A DNA stretch of 64,000 nt from JBPRGG01 sp051418075 (GTDB lineage: Bacteria; Bacteroidota; Bacteroidia; Cytophagales; Cyclobacteriaceae): the NCBI GenBank assembly GCA_051418075.1, contig JBPRGG010000042.1, forward strand, positions 14,133 through 78,132, written 5' to 3'. Positions 35,363 to 43,864 of this stretch are shown here, in pieces (position 1 is the stretch's first letter; each line of letters starts with the position of its first letter). A program made the position numbers and the translations under genes. The notes under the pieces are model-generated. The model ran no database searches. It was not told where the DNA came from and was given only the letters and a program-made list of their open reading frames with translations.

Positions 35363-36019
35363 TTAAATGCTCAGGGGCTTGATATTTTTCTGATAGTAGC
35401 GACAAATATGAGTGATTTTGCATTCCAGACATTTCGGCTTCCTGGCCAGACAAACATACCTGCCATGCAGGATCAGCCAATGATGGGCTATATTCAAATG
35501 CTTCTGAGGAATATATTTCAATAATTGTTTCTCTACTTCCAGGGGTGTTTTAGCGGATTGATTGACTAATCCCAATCTTTTGGAAACCCGGAATACATGA
35601 GTATCCACAGCCATGGTAGGTTGGTTATAAATCACATTTGCAACGACATTGGCTGTTTTCCTGCCTACACCTGGTAACTTTTGAAGTTCCTGAATAGAAT
35701 CAGGAACAATACCCCGGAAATCATTGACCAGCATTTTAGCCATACCGATCAGATGTTTGGTTTTATTATTGGGATAGGAGATGCTTTTGATGTATGGAAA
35801 AACCTGGTCAAAAGAAGACAAGGCTAAATCCTGCACAGTGGGAAAAGCTTCAAAAAAGAGTGGAGTCACCATATTCACTCTTTTATCAGTACATTGAGCA
35901 CTAAGAATAACCGCTACAAGCAATTCATAAGGATTGCCATAAGTTAATTCAGTGTCGGCATCAGGTTGATTGGTGATAAAATAATCAATAAACGCTTTAT
36001 AGCGTTCACGTTTCTGCAT
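35363..36019 (-). CDS. nth: Endonuclease III
   Basis: 218 residues. Helix-hairpin-helix LPGVGRKTA at 115-123 with catalytic Lys121, catalytic Asp139 in AVDTHVFRV, and a [4Fe-4S] cluster set Cys190-X6-Cys197-X2-Cys200-X5-Cys206. It removes oxidised pyrimidines from DNA in base-excision repair. It starts 9 bases after the small gene at 36029-36265, so it is probably the third gene of the ECF sigma operon. Confidence 0.95.
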   Translation of the reverse strand: MQKRERYKAFIDYFITNQPDADTELTYGNPYELLVAVILSAQCTDKRVNMVTPLFFEAFPTVQDLALSSFDQVFPYIKSISYPNNKTKHLIGMAKMLVNDFRGIVPDSIQELQKLPGVGRKTANVVANVIYNQPTMAVDTHVFRVSKRLGLVNQSAKTPLEVEKQLLKYIPQKHLNIAHHWLILHGRYVCLARKPKCLECKITHICRYYQKNIKPLSI

Positions 36020-36028
36020 TCTAAAAAA

Positions 36029-36265
36029 TTAGTTGACGGTATGATAATTCATACTTCGGGAATAATGCAGGATATTATCAACTGATTCATCAGACGGCAC
36101 CTTCATTATGTCATTCAGACTATCTTTTATATTGATCAATTGATTATATAGATCCAATAGCTCTGAATCACATAACAAAAGCTGCTCTATCTCTTTGTTT
36201 TCACTTTCCGAAGTTTCCTGATATACGTATCTGATAATGTCATCATGGGTAAAAGTTTTGGTCAT
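36029..36265 (-). CDS. Small protein overlapping the ECF sigma gene, possible anti-sigma factor
   Basis: 78 residues from ATG 36265 (MTKTFTHDDIIRYVYQETSE). This start gives a 23-base overlap with the 3' end of the sigma gene; the longer frame is embedded in sigma and less likely. It is acidic and helical, with no transmembrane segment and no zinc-binding His/Cys motif. The opening resembles the N-terminus of anti-sigma (ZAS-like) domains (DDIIRYVYQETSESENKEIE), and overlap with an ECF sigma gene is the usual place for a regulator of that sigma. Function is inferred from position. Confidence 0.65.
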   Translation of the reverse strand: MTKTFTHDDIIRYVYQETSESENKEIEQLLLCDSELLDLYNQLINIKDSLNDIMKVPSDESVDNILHYSRSMNYHTVN

Positions 36266-36836
36266 AGGCAATATTGTTTTTCTCCATTTTTTTCCGCAGG
36301 TTGATGAGTGCATATCTCATTCTTCCTAAAGCGGTATTGATACTAACATTTGTCGCCTCTGCTATATCCTGAAAACTCATTTGCATATAATGCCTCATGA
36401 TCAACACTTCCCGTTGAGCATCAGGTAGTTCCTGAATAAGTTTTCGCAATTTAGCATGGCTGTCTTTTTTTATTTGTACAGACTCTATGGAGTCTTCTGA
36501 AAAATCCATCGTATTAAAAACATTACTGCCATCTTCCATCACAATGGTGGGATAACGCTTTGCTCTTCTAAAAAAGTCAATAGCCAAATTATGAGCAATT
36601 CTCATTATCCAGGGTAAAAATTTACCCTCTTCATTATACCTTCCGCATTTAATGGTATTTATTGCCTTAATAAATGTTTCCTGCAATAAATCCTCAGCTA
36701 CAAAATTGTCTTTGACAATTAAATAAATAGCAGTGTAAATCTTTGACTTATGTCGGTTTACCAACTTCTCAAATGCCTCTTCGTTACCATCGATGTACCG
36801 GGTTACTAGCTCTCTGTCACTGATTTCGTATTTCAT
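36243..36836 (-). CDS. ECF-type RNA polymerase sigma factor
   Basis: 197 residues. Region 2 at ~10-80 (GNEEAFEKLVNRHKSKIYTA, AEDLLQETFIKA, WIMRIAHNLAIDFFRRAKR). Region 4 at ~130-185 (LPDAQREVLIMRHYMQMSFQ, DIAEATNVSINTALGRMRYA). No extra C-terminal domain. First gene of an apparent sigma/small protein/nth operon, preceded by 635 AT-rich bases. Its regulon is unknown; the link with nth hints at stress or DNA repair, but that is inference. Confidence 0.92.
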   Translation of the reverse strand: MKYEISDRELVTRYIDGNEEAFEKLVNRHKSKIYTAIYLIVKDNFVAEDLLQETFIKAINTIKCGRYNEEGKFLPWIMRIAHNLAIDFFRRAKRYPTIVMEDGSNVFNTMDFSEDSIESVQIKKDSHAKLRKLIQELPDAQREVLIMRHYMQMSFQDIAEATNVSINTALGRMRYALINLRKKMEKNNIAYDQNFYP

Positions 36837-37471
36837 TTCAAATTACCTGTTTAGTTAACGTAGAGGTTTATTTCATATTGTCATTATTTAAAGATTTAAC
36901 AAGATTTAAAATTGCACCTAATCAACAAATATAATTTAGAAGCCAATACTTTCAAAATATATTCAAGCCTTTGTACTATCGTGTGAGCCGTTTAATTGGT
37001 CTTCTTACTGATTTTCAGTAAAAATCAACCAATTATTATGCCAGTATTGTAACTTATGTTGATTTTTTATAAACTCAATACTTAAAGCTATTTACATAAC
37101 TTTTAGTTCCATAAAATAAGAAAAATAAAATGGCAATACCAAACTCAATATAAAAATCATATAAGAATAATCCAACATTTAACCTGCAATAAATGTATGT
37201 TTTTTAAGTGCTAATTACTTCTTTTTAAGGAAGAATCAATAAGTTTTGATTAACGTAAGAAACTGTTTTAAATAATAGTTTGATAATAATGGTATAAAAT
37301 GACCTGTTATCTGGATTAAATTTATTTTAACATCTATTGTATATAGAAAAGTGATTTTTATTCAGATGTAATATTTGTTAGAATATTATCTATAAAAATT
37401 GGCTGTTTCCCATTTTTTTTTCGGCAAAAATCTACGCATAAACTTTCAACGGGAGGTAGCTGCAGTAAGTA
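36837..37471. other. Long AT-rich gap upstream of the ECF sigma gene
   Basis: 635 bases without a coding frame. The clearest feature is an extended hairpin at 36994-37034. Promoters for the sigma operon should lie near 36840-36900, but I saw no perfect consensus. Confidence 0.45.
36994..37034. other. Extended inverted repeat (hairpin)
   Basis: Outer arms AATTGGT (36994-37000) and ACCAATT (37028-37034), inner arms TTACTGA (37005-37011) and TCAGTAA (37015-37021) around a TTT loop. It is about 160 bases upstream of the sigma start and 440 bases beyond the OadG-like stop. Could be a regulatory site or an untranslated RNA structure. Confidence 0.45.
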
Positions 37472-37846
37472 TTAGGAAGCTTTTTTGGCAAACCTTTTAT
37501 TTAAGTTCATGACCGAATAAATCTTTGAACTCCAGGGGGAATAGTTTTTACCCATTCGTTTGATGGTCAGTATGGTATTTTCCTGGTCGTGAATATCTTC
37601 CAGATAAAGATAAAAGGCAGTGCCTATGACAGCAGTCAATTCCCCATTGACATCCCTGGCTAATCTGATTTCCTTCACCGGAACATCCTTCTTTTTAAGT
37701 TGAACATTGATTTTAAGGTTTATTAATTTAGAGGTCAGCTCCAGGATGAACCATAAAATGGTTAATGCAGTAAAAACTACTGCACAACCGATTCCTGCCA
37801 CAACCAATCCCTGGTTGAACATGGCCATATCCATATAGATAATCAT
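37472..37846 (-). CDS. OadG-like small membrane protein (sodium-pump decarboxylase gamma subunit family)
   Basis: 124 residues. A single transmembrane helix at ~14-38 (GLVVAGIGCAVVFTALTILW) matches the OadG pattern, followed by a linker and a cytoplasmic tail with YSPWSSKIYSV. The gamma subunit holds together the biotin-dependent decarboxylase complex and its membrane beta subunit. No alpha or beta subunit gene lies in this window, so its partner must be elsewhere. Alternative ATGs at codons 5 and 9 are possible. Confidence 0.65.
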   Translation of the reverse strand: MIIYMDMAMFNQGLVVAGIGCAVVFTALTILWFILELTSKLINLKINVQLKKKDVPVKEIRLARDVNGELTAVIGTAFYLYLEDIHDQENTILTIKRMGKNYSPWSSKIYSVMNLNKRFAKKAS

Positions 37847-38063
37847 TGTTAAAAAATATTATGTGATTTAGGAGTTACAATTGAAATTGATACAAATTGA
37901 AGGCATATACCTTTAAGATGTCTGTTTAAGGTATATGCATAAAATTAAACGAAAGCTCCTGCAAAGTAAAATGATTCATGATTGGAATAAAAAGCGAGCA
38001 AATATAGCAGAAATTCAAATAGTTCAGCTATAGTTGTATAAAATAAAATTATAGGATAGAACG

Positions 38064-38408
38064 ATGTCTTTTTCCAGGTCTAAATTCAACTTTTTTGAGG
38101 AAGTATATGAGGTAGTGAAGTTGATTCCTTCCGGTCGGGTAACAAGTTATGGGGCCGTTGCTGCATATTTAGGGGCTAAAGGAAGCGCCAGAATGGTTGG
38201 CTGGGCTCTTAATCAATCTTTTGGACGAATTGACATTCCAGCCCACCGGGTGGTAAACAGGGTGGGGGTGCTAAGCGGCAAACACTATTTCGGCCAACCT
38301 GATGAAATGCAAAAAAGGTTGGAGGAAGAAGGAATAACAGTGAAGAGTGACCAGGTGGTTAATTTCGAAAACCTTTTTTGGGATCCTGCAAAGGAATTGC
38401 AGCTTTAA
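38064..38408 (+). CDS. Alkyltransferase-like protein (MGMT fold lacking the acceptor cysteine)
   Basis: 114 residues covering the DNA-binding domain of O6-alkylguanine-DNA alkyltransferases (VYEVVKLIPSGRVTSYGAVA, GSARMVGWALN). The active-site motif reads IPAHRVVNRVG at ~58-68, so the alkyl-accepting cysteine of PCHR is alanine (Ala60). This makes it an alkyltransferase-like (ATL) protein. ATLs bind O6-alkylguanine without repairing it and hand the lesion to nucleotide-excision repair. Escherichia coli ATL has Trp at this place. Confidence 0.85.
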   Translation: MSFSRSKFNFFEEVYEVVKLIPSGRVTSYGAVAAYLGAKGSARMVGWALNQSFGRIDIPAHRVVNRVGVLSGKHYFGQPDEMQKRLEEEGITVKSDQVVNFENLFWDPAKELQL

Positions 38409-38421
38409 GTAAGTTGAGTTC

Positions 38422-39888
38422 TTATTGTTTTACCTGCTCTACGGAAACTTTATCTTGTTTGGAGATTAGCCACAACCCTAAATAGGTCAAGGCACCATTG
38501 ACAATAAGTATCTCAAAACCAAATCGATAGCCAAACAACCAGGCTTCGGAATTATAATTGATCAAAAAAGAAATAAGTGGAGAAAGGATGCTAATGGGTA
38601 ATACCAGGTTGTCTCTTACTTTTCGACGACTGAATAATCCAAAAGCGAAAAGGCCCAGGATTGGCCCGTAGGTGTATCCTGCTGCTATAAAAAGTGAATT
38701 GATGACGCTTTCGTCATTAATGGCTTTAAAAACCAGTATCACCAACAACATCAACAGGGAAAAAGCTAAGTGAACCCGGATCCTTATCCTTTTCTTAATG
38801 TTTTCCGGTTTTTCTTCGAAATTGAGGATATCTACGCAAAATGAGGTGGTAAGGGCTGTTAAGGCCGAGTCGGCACTGGAATAGGCCGCCGCTACAATCC
38901 CTAGCAAAAAAGCAATACCAGCCAGGTAGGAAAAATGCTTGAGAGCCAGTAAGGGATACAGATCATCTGTTCTTTCCGGCAAGGGGATACCATTAGTGCG
39001 GGCATACATGTATAATAAGACTCCCAGGCTTAAAAACAAAAGATTGGCTAAAACAAGGATAATACTGAACCAGAAGACATTCTTCTGGGCATCTTTAAGA
39101 CTGCGGCAGGTCAGATTTTTTTGCATCATATCCTGATCCAGACCAGTCATTACTATGGCTATAAATGCGCCGGATAAGAATTGCTTAAAAAAGTTTTTGC
39201 CACTTTGCCAGTCCCAGAAAAAAATCTGGGCATACCTATGTTCCTCGACTGTGGAAAACAGCTGGTCAAAGGTTAGGTTCAGCTCATTTTTTATAAGTAA
39301 GATGCTGGTTATTACTGCAGTTAGCATAAAAAACGTTTGCAGGGTATCTGTCCAGACAATGGTTTTGATCCCACCACGGAAGGTATAAATCCAGATCAGG
39401 ATAATGGTGACCACTACAGTGACCCAAAAAGGCACTCCCCAGGCGTCAAAAATAGCTATTTGCAATACACCTGCCACCAGAAACAGGCGAAATGAAGAGC
39501 CTATGGTACGGGATATCAAAAAGAAAATGGCTCCGGTTTTGTAAGACCAAAATCCGAACCTTTGTTGCAGGTAAGTATAAATGGATACCAGGTTTAGCCG
39601 GTAGTATAGAGGCAGAAGGATGGTGCCAATCACCAGATAGCCCACCAAATAGCCCAAAACTACCTGAAAATAGGCAAACTGGCTGTTTCCCACTTCTCCT
39701 GGCACAGAAATAAAGGTAACCCCGGAAAGAGAGGCTCCGATCATGCCAAAAGCCACTAAAAACCAGGGTGACTGGCGATTGGCTGTAAAAAAGGTCTTGG
39801 AATCCGCATTTTTGGAAGTAAAATAGGATATGGTTATTAAAAAACCGAAGTATAAAACGATAATAAAAATAACTAATAACGGATTCAT
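38422..39888 (-). CDS. Sodium:solute symporter (SSS family)
   Basis: 488 residues from ATG 39888 (MNPLLVIFIIVLYFGFLITI); 21 extra upstream codons are not membrane-like and were dropped. About 13 transmembrane helices. SSS features: SPWFLVAFGMIGASLSGVTF, YRLNLVSIYTYLQQRFG, YTFRGGIKTIVWTDTLQTF, DQDMMQKNLTCRSLKDAQK, AAAYSSADSALTALTTSFCV. It imports an organic solute with sodium; the substrate is not decidable by eye. Divergent from clpS with a 73-base gap. Confidence 0.9.
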   Translation of the reverse strand: MNPLLVIFIIVLYFGFLITISYFTSKNADSKTFFTANRQSPWFLVAFGMIGASLSGVTFISVPGEVGNSQFAYFQVVLGYLVGYLVIGTILLPLYYRLNLVSIYTYLQQRFGFWSYKTGAIFFLISRTIGSSFRLFLVAGVLQIAIFDAWGVPFWVTVVVTIILIWIYTFRGGIKTIVWTDTLQTFFMLTAVITSILLIKNELNLTFDQLFSTVEEHRYAQIFFWDWQSGKNFFKQFLSGAFIAIVMTGLDQDMMQKNLTCRSLKDAQKNVFWFSIILVLANLLFLSLGVLLYMYARTNGIPLPERTDDLYPLLALKHFSYLAGIAFLLGIVAAAYSSADSALTALTTSFCVDILNFEEKPENIKKRIRIRVHLAFSLLMLLVILVFKAINDESVINSLFIAAGYTYGPILGLFAFGLFSRRKVRDNLVLPISILSPLISFLINYNSEAWLFGYRFGFEILIVNGALTYLGLWLISKQDKVSVEQVKQ

Positions 39889-39961
39889 TTGTTGACATTT
39901 AAAAAGCTCCAAATTTGAAGAATTTTTTTTAATTTTGCCAGATACTTTCAAACTATGTACT

Positions 39962-40243
39962 ATGTGGGCTGAATATCAGGAAAAAGTATTAGAAGAAGTC
40001 ATTGAAGATATAGATTCATCTGAAATTAAGGATCTGGTAGTTTTTAATGATGATTACAACACCTTTGATCATGTGATCAATACCCTGATAAAGGTATGTA
40101 AACATTCTCCTCAGCAAGCGGAACAATGTACCTGGATAATACATTACAAGGGGAAATGTGCCGTAAAAAAAGGAACTTTTGAAAAGCTGAAGCCTATGAG
40201 ACAGGGTATCTGCGAGGCCGGTATCAGCGCTGAAATATTATAA
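39962..40243 (+). CDS. clpS: ATP-dependent Clp protease adaptor ClpS
   Basis: 93 residues from ATG 39962; an in-frame TTG 27 bases upstream is less likely. Core motif FNDDYNTFDHVINTLIKVC followed by QAEQCTWIIHYKGKCAVKKG matches ClpS, which delivers N-degron substrates to ClpAP. It is followed after 14 bases by recR, so the two may be co-transcribed. Confidence 0.9.
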   Translation: MWAEYQEKVLEEVIEDIDSSEIKDLVVFNDDYNTFDHVINTLIKVCKHSPQQAEQCTWIIHYKGKCAVKKGTFEKLKPMRQGICEAGISAEIL

Positions 40244-40257
40244 GAGGAATCTGTTGA

Positions 40258-40884
40258 ATGATCCAATTTTCTTCCCGATTAATCGAAAATGCAGTTGAAG
40301 AAATAGCTAAATTACCTGGTATAGGTAAAAAAACTGCTTTTAGGCTGGTTTTACATCTGCTTAAACAAGATACTGAAGCTACTCAAAACCTCACTGAGTC
40401 TCTTTTAGAATTACGGACTAAAATCCAATATTGCCAGGACTGCCATAATGTTTCTGACACATCTACCTGTATTATCTGTCAAAGTGCCAAACGTGATAAA
40501 TCTACCATCTGTGTGGTAGAAGATGTTCCCGATGTATTGGCTATAGAAAATACATCCCAATACCAGGGGCTTTATCATGTATTAGGAGGTATTATTTCTC
40601 CCATGGAGGGCATAGGGCCTCATGATATACATATTCAATCATTAATTACTCGTATCAAAAATCCTGAGTCTGTAGTGAGAGAGATTATTTTTGCACTCAG
40701 TCCAACCATGGAGGGAGATACCACCGCCTTCTACATTTCCAAAAAACTTAAGGAATTCCAATTAAAGATCAGTACTATAGCCCGGGGTATTCCCATTGGG
40801 GGTGACCTGGAATATGCTGATGAAATAACCTTGGGCAGGAGTATAATCTCAAGAACCAGGTACGATTTGAAAGAAGAAGAATAA
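40258..40884 (+). CDS. recR: Recombination mediator protein RecR
   Basis: 208 residues. Helix-hairpin-helix LPGIGKKTA at 19-27, C4 zinc finger Cys59/62/71/74 (CQDC...CIIC), Toprim domain from ~83 (ICVVEDVPDVLAIENT, YHVLGGIISPMEGIGP), and a C-terminal RGIPIGGDLEYADEITLG motif. RecR acts with RecO and RecF to load RecA on gapped DNA. Standard length. Confidence 0.95.
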   Translation: MIQFSSRLIENAVEEIAKLPGIGKKTAFRLVLHLLKQDTEATQNLTESLLELRTKIQYCQDCHNVSDTSTCIICQSAKRDKSTICVVEDVPDVLAIENTSQYQGLYHVLGGIISPMEGIGPHDIHIQSLITRIKNPESVVREIIFALSPTMEGDTTAFYISKKLKEFQLKISTIARGIPIGGDLEYADEITLGRSIISRTRYDLKEEE

Positions 40885-40908
40885 ACGGGTGAGCATTTCC
40901 CGGTTCTC

Positions 40909-41634
40909 CTAATTGCATCCATTGGCCTGGGCCATAACAGCCTGGGATAGATCTAAACTCAATTCTAAATAATAACTAAAGGGAGAACTACCGTCGCAAT
41001 TCATCGGAGAACGGTCGGTATTTAGGGGAGAATACCAGGACCGGGCCTCAATTAAAATCGCCTGCTGTTTCAAGGTCAGATCTTTCACCACCAGGGAATT
41101 GGCTTTTCCATCACTTTTCACTGCTTTAATATAAGAGGCCGTTATAATATCACCATTATCAGGATCTATCCTGGCAATGATTGAGATTTTTGCTCCTCCT
41201 CCAGCACCATAAGAATTGATCCAACCGTTTTGGGCAAACCGCCTGAAATCACCATCAGAACTTCCCTGGCTACCGGTGGCAGAAAATACCGCATACAGTT
41301 GATTGCCCCCATCCCATATCAAGCCATAGCCTGTACCATCATCACCGGATGTCTCATAATCTGTCCTGGCATATACTTTTGAATCACCGTCAAAACGAAT
41401 TAACAGGGGATTTTTATTGGCGGAAGAAACCTGCTGGTAACCAATATAGAAACTTGTGTTGTTTATGGTAACCCCCGGTACGCCTTTCCCTATCAAGTCC
41501 TGTCGGGAATCGCCGGGAGAGAACCTGACTGCATTGTCAGCTACTTCAGCCAAAGTTTGTGATGGATTGGTAGGATCCTCATTTTTATTACAGGCATAAA
41601 TGAGTACAAGTAAGATCAGAAAGATTTTTTTCAT
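40909..41634 (-). CDS. Lipoprotein of unknown function
   Basis: 241 residues with a clear lipoprotein signal (FLILLVLIYAC, Cys15). The mature protein is beta-rich (FYIGYQQVSSANKNPLLIRF, YGLIWDGGNQLYAVFSATGS, GAGGGAKISIIARIDPDNGD) and ends SQAVMAQANGCN. I do not recognise the family; similar lipoproteins exist in Bacteroidota. It starts 2 bases after the glycogen synthase stop, suggesting one transcript, but no shared function is evident. Confidence 0.7.
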   Translation of the reverse strand: MKKIFLILLVLIYACNKNEDPTNPSQTLAEVADNAVRFSPGDSRQDLIGKGVPGVTINNTSFYIGYQQVSSANKNPLLIRFDGDSKVYARTDYETSGDDGTGYGLIWDGGNQLYAVFSATGSQGSSDGDFRRFAQNGWINSYGAGGGAKISIIARIDPDNGDIITASYIKAVKSDGKANSLVVKDLTLKQQAILIEARSWYSPLNTDRSPMNCDGSSPFSYYLELSLDLSQAVMAQANGCN

Positions 41635-41636
41635 TA

Positions 41637-43490
41637 CTAAATATTGCGGTTTAAAGCCAGGTTGTAAGCATTCTCGTAATGCGAATAAAGCACATTCCAG
41701 TCAAAATAAACTGAAGTACTATCCACTTTATTACGAAGCTCAATGCGTTCCCGGCGACTTAGTTTGAGAAAAGAAAAAAGATAATAAGCAATCTGACTGG
41801 CGGCAGAATCAAAATCTTTTTTGTGCCGGTTGATCACTGCAATTCCATTATCTTCATGATACGGCATGGTCTTAATCACATAATCGCCAAAACCTGACAG
41901 ATCACTGGTGATGGCAGGCACCCCGCTGGCTATACATTCCAGTGGCGTATAGCCCCAGGGTTCATAATAGCTGGGAAAAATACCCATATGGCAACCTCTG
42001 ATAAATTGTCCATATTCCATCCCGAACAAGGGATTGATGGATGAAATAAAATCCGGATGATAAACAATCTTGACCTTATCTCCGGCACTATTAAACATTT
42101 TGGCCTGTTGCAGATATTTCAGGATGGGATCTGACTCGGCCTCAGTTAAATTATGAGTTACCAGCAAAGGCAATTCTTGCGAATGCCATGATTGCAGCAA
42201 CCTTCTGTACCTGAGTTTCCAATAGTCATCCACAAAATCATTCAGGTTGGGAAGTTTGGTTTCCTCACCTGCTGCAGCAGCAAAGAATAACCGTTCCCCC
42301 ACTTGCTTTTGTATGGCCAGACAAGTTTGTCGCAATTCTTCCATGATGGCTCTGGACTGCAGCGCAACCGGATTAATGGAAGTATATGGTTGTTTTGTGA
42401 CAAAAAACATGACCACAGTTTTATCCGAATGGTATTGTTTCATCATCCAGTTTAACTTGGAAAGGGCTTCCAGGGTGAGATCGAATCCTTTATTATGATA
42501 TTCAAAACGGCCTGATGTAAAAAAGTAAATGGTATTATCCAGATCGAATTTAGTATTGTGAAAAAAATGAGCCATAACAAATTGATGGATCTTTTCCTTG
42601 TATTCAAAATGCATGTTCTGGAACTCATGTAAAGCGGTAAATCGCTCTATATTAATACCATTGGGGACAAGCAGGTCTGGTTTTCGTCCCAGCAGGTGAA
42701 AACACTCTTTTGAAGTCACTTCACTTACAGTGGTAAAAACCTGGCAACCGTGGGCCGCTGCCCTTTCAATCCTTACCTGAGTTTCAATATTATAATGCCT
42801 GGCTTCTTTTATATGGTCATAAAATGGTAAATTTTCATAAAAACTTGTGTCATTCATAGCCAGGTAACGGCCTAAAAGGGTGGCATGGGTAGTAAATACC
42901 AAAGAAACAGGCAGATTGTCTTTTCTGATTTTTGGGATAGGAATACCTGCCATCCATTCATGAAAATGGCCGATGATGTTTATCTGAGGGTTTTTGATCA
43001 AGGCTAATTCCTTAAAAAACAAATAGACCATATGGCCAAAAAGTACAACATCGTCGATCAGTTCATCTTTTTCAGGGGTTCCTATGTCATGATCTTTCCA
43101 CAAAAAGTATTTTAGTTCTGAAAGCTTATCCCTGAAGGTATGAATATCAAATAATACTACCCTGGGGCGGCCAGTGATTAGCCAGGATCCGTAATGAACC
43201 GTATAGCCCTGATTTCTCATATTCCTGACGGCCTGACCAAATATATCATCTGATGTTTCTATCGGATCGAATGCGGCTGATAAATTCGGATTTATAAAAG
43301 GTCCAATCAGACAGTAATTGCTACTCCAGACATCTATGGCGGTAGGAACTTTTGATCTTATAACGGTATAGATGCCCCCTACCTGGTTACAAACCTCCCA
43401 GGCGACTTCTATCAGCAAGGAATTCATTACTTTTCCGGGGTCTATTTTATCCTTTTTAACTAATTCCAAAGGGTACTTATTCTCTGCCAT
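41637..43490 (-). CDS. Glycogen synthase, eukaryote-like GT3 family
   Basis: 617 residues from ATG 43490; starts at 43535 and 43427 are also possible, and the open frame extends to 43628. GT3 hallmarks near the N-terminus: LIEVAWEVCNQVGGIYTVIR SKVP. Further: INIIGHFHEWMAGIPIPKIR, VFTTHATLLGRYLAMND, FTTVSEVTSKECFHLLGRKP, LVPNGINIERF, FFTSGRFEYHNKGFDLTLEA, FPSYYEPWGYTPLECIASGV. This is the Gsy type that uses UDP-glucose, not the usual bacterial GT5 GlgA. Bacteroidota often carry this form. It transfers glucose to glycogen. Confidence 0.9.
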   Translation of the reverse strand: MAENKYPLELVKKDKIDPGKVMNSLLIEVAWEVCNQVGGIYTVIRSKVPTAIDVWSSNYCLIGPFINPNLSAAFDPIETSDDIFGQAVRNMRNQGYTVHYGSWLITGRPRVVLFDIHTFRDKLSELKYFLWKDHDIGTPEKDELIDDVVLFGHMVYLFFKELALIKNPQINIIGHFHEWMAGIPIPKIRKDNLPVSLVFTTHATLLGRYLAMNDTSFYENLPFYDHIKEARHYNIETQVRIERAAAHGCQVFTTVSEVTSKECFHLLGRKPDLLVPNGINIERFTALHEFQNMHFEYKEKIHQFVMAHFFHNTKFDLDNTIYFFTSGRFEYHNKGFDLTLEALSKLNWMMKQYHSDKTVVMFFVTKQPYTSINPVALQSRAIMEELRQTCLAIQKQVGERLFFAAAAGEETKLPNLNDFVDDYWKLRYRRLLQSWHSQELPLLVTHNLTEAESDPILKYLQQAKMFNSAGDKVKIVYHPDFISSINPLFGMEYGQFIRGCHMGIFPSYYEPWGYTPLECIASGVPAITSDLSGFGDYVIKTMPYHEDNGIAVINRHKKDFDSAASQIAYYLFSFLKLSRRERIELRNKVDSTSVYFDWNVLYSHYENAYNLALNRNI

Positions 43491-43864
43491 GTTCTGGGTA
43501 AAATTGCATTTTTTCAAATTTATATATTTATTCATGTTTTTACGGGAAATATTAGAATTATTATTGGATAGTTTATGCCTTTCCGGAAATAGTAAAGTAT
43601 GAAGGAATGATTTTGCCAAAGAGGCCACAGCAAGGATAAATTGAAATATTTAACTTACTGAAATTCGATCAAATACTTGTTGCCAGTTCCGGATGCAGCG
43701 AGAATTAATGTGTAAAAAGATGCTCAGGGATTTTATTTATTTATGGACGTAATGAAAATTTTATAGATCAGTTACATCTTTTAACTGAAGGAAAACCAGG
43801 ATTCATTTTTTGCTTTATGTTTTTTTTATCAAACTTGCCATTTGATTTAACAGAACAGGCCAAG

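Noticed and set aside
35192..35524. 110-codon plus-strand open frame beside nth
   Set aside because: Its 3' half is antisense to nth and the rest has no start context or protein-like composition.
29565..37260. TAACGTA motif seen at 29565, 36856 and 37252
   Set aside because: A 7-mer of this composition is expected about a dozen times by chance in 64 kb on two strands.
39446..39898. 150-codon minus-strand open frame in another frame of the SSS symporter gene
   Set aside because: Overlaps the symporter, and the translation has no recognisable or consistent protein features.
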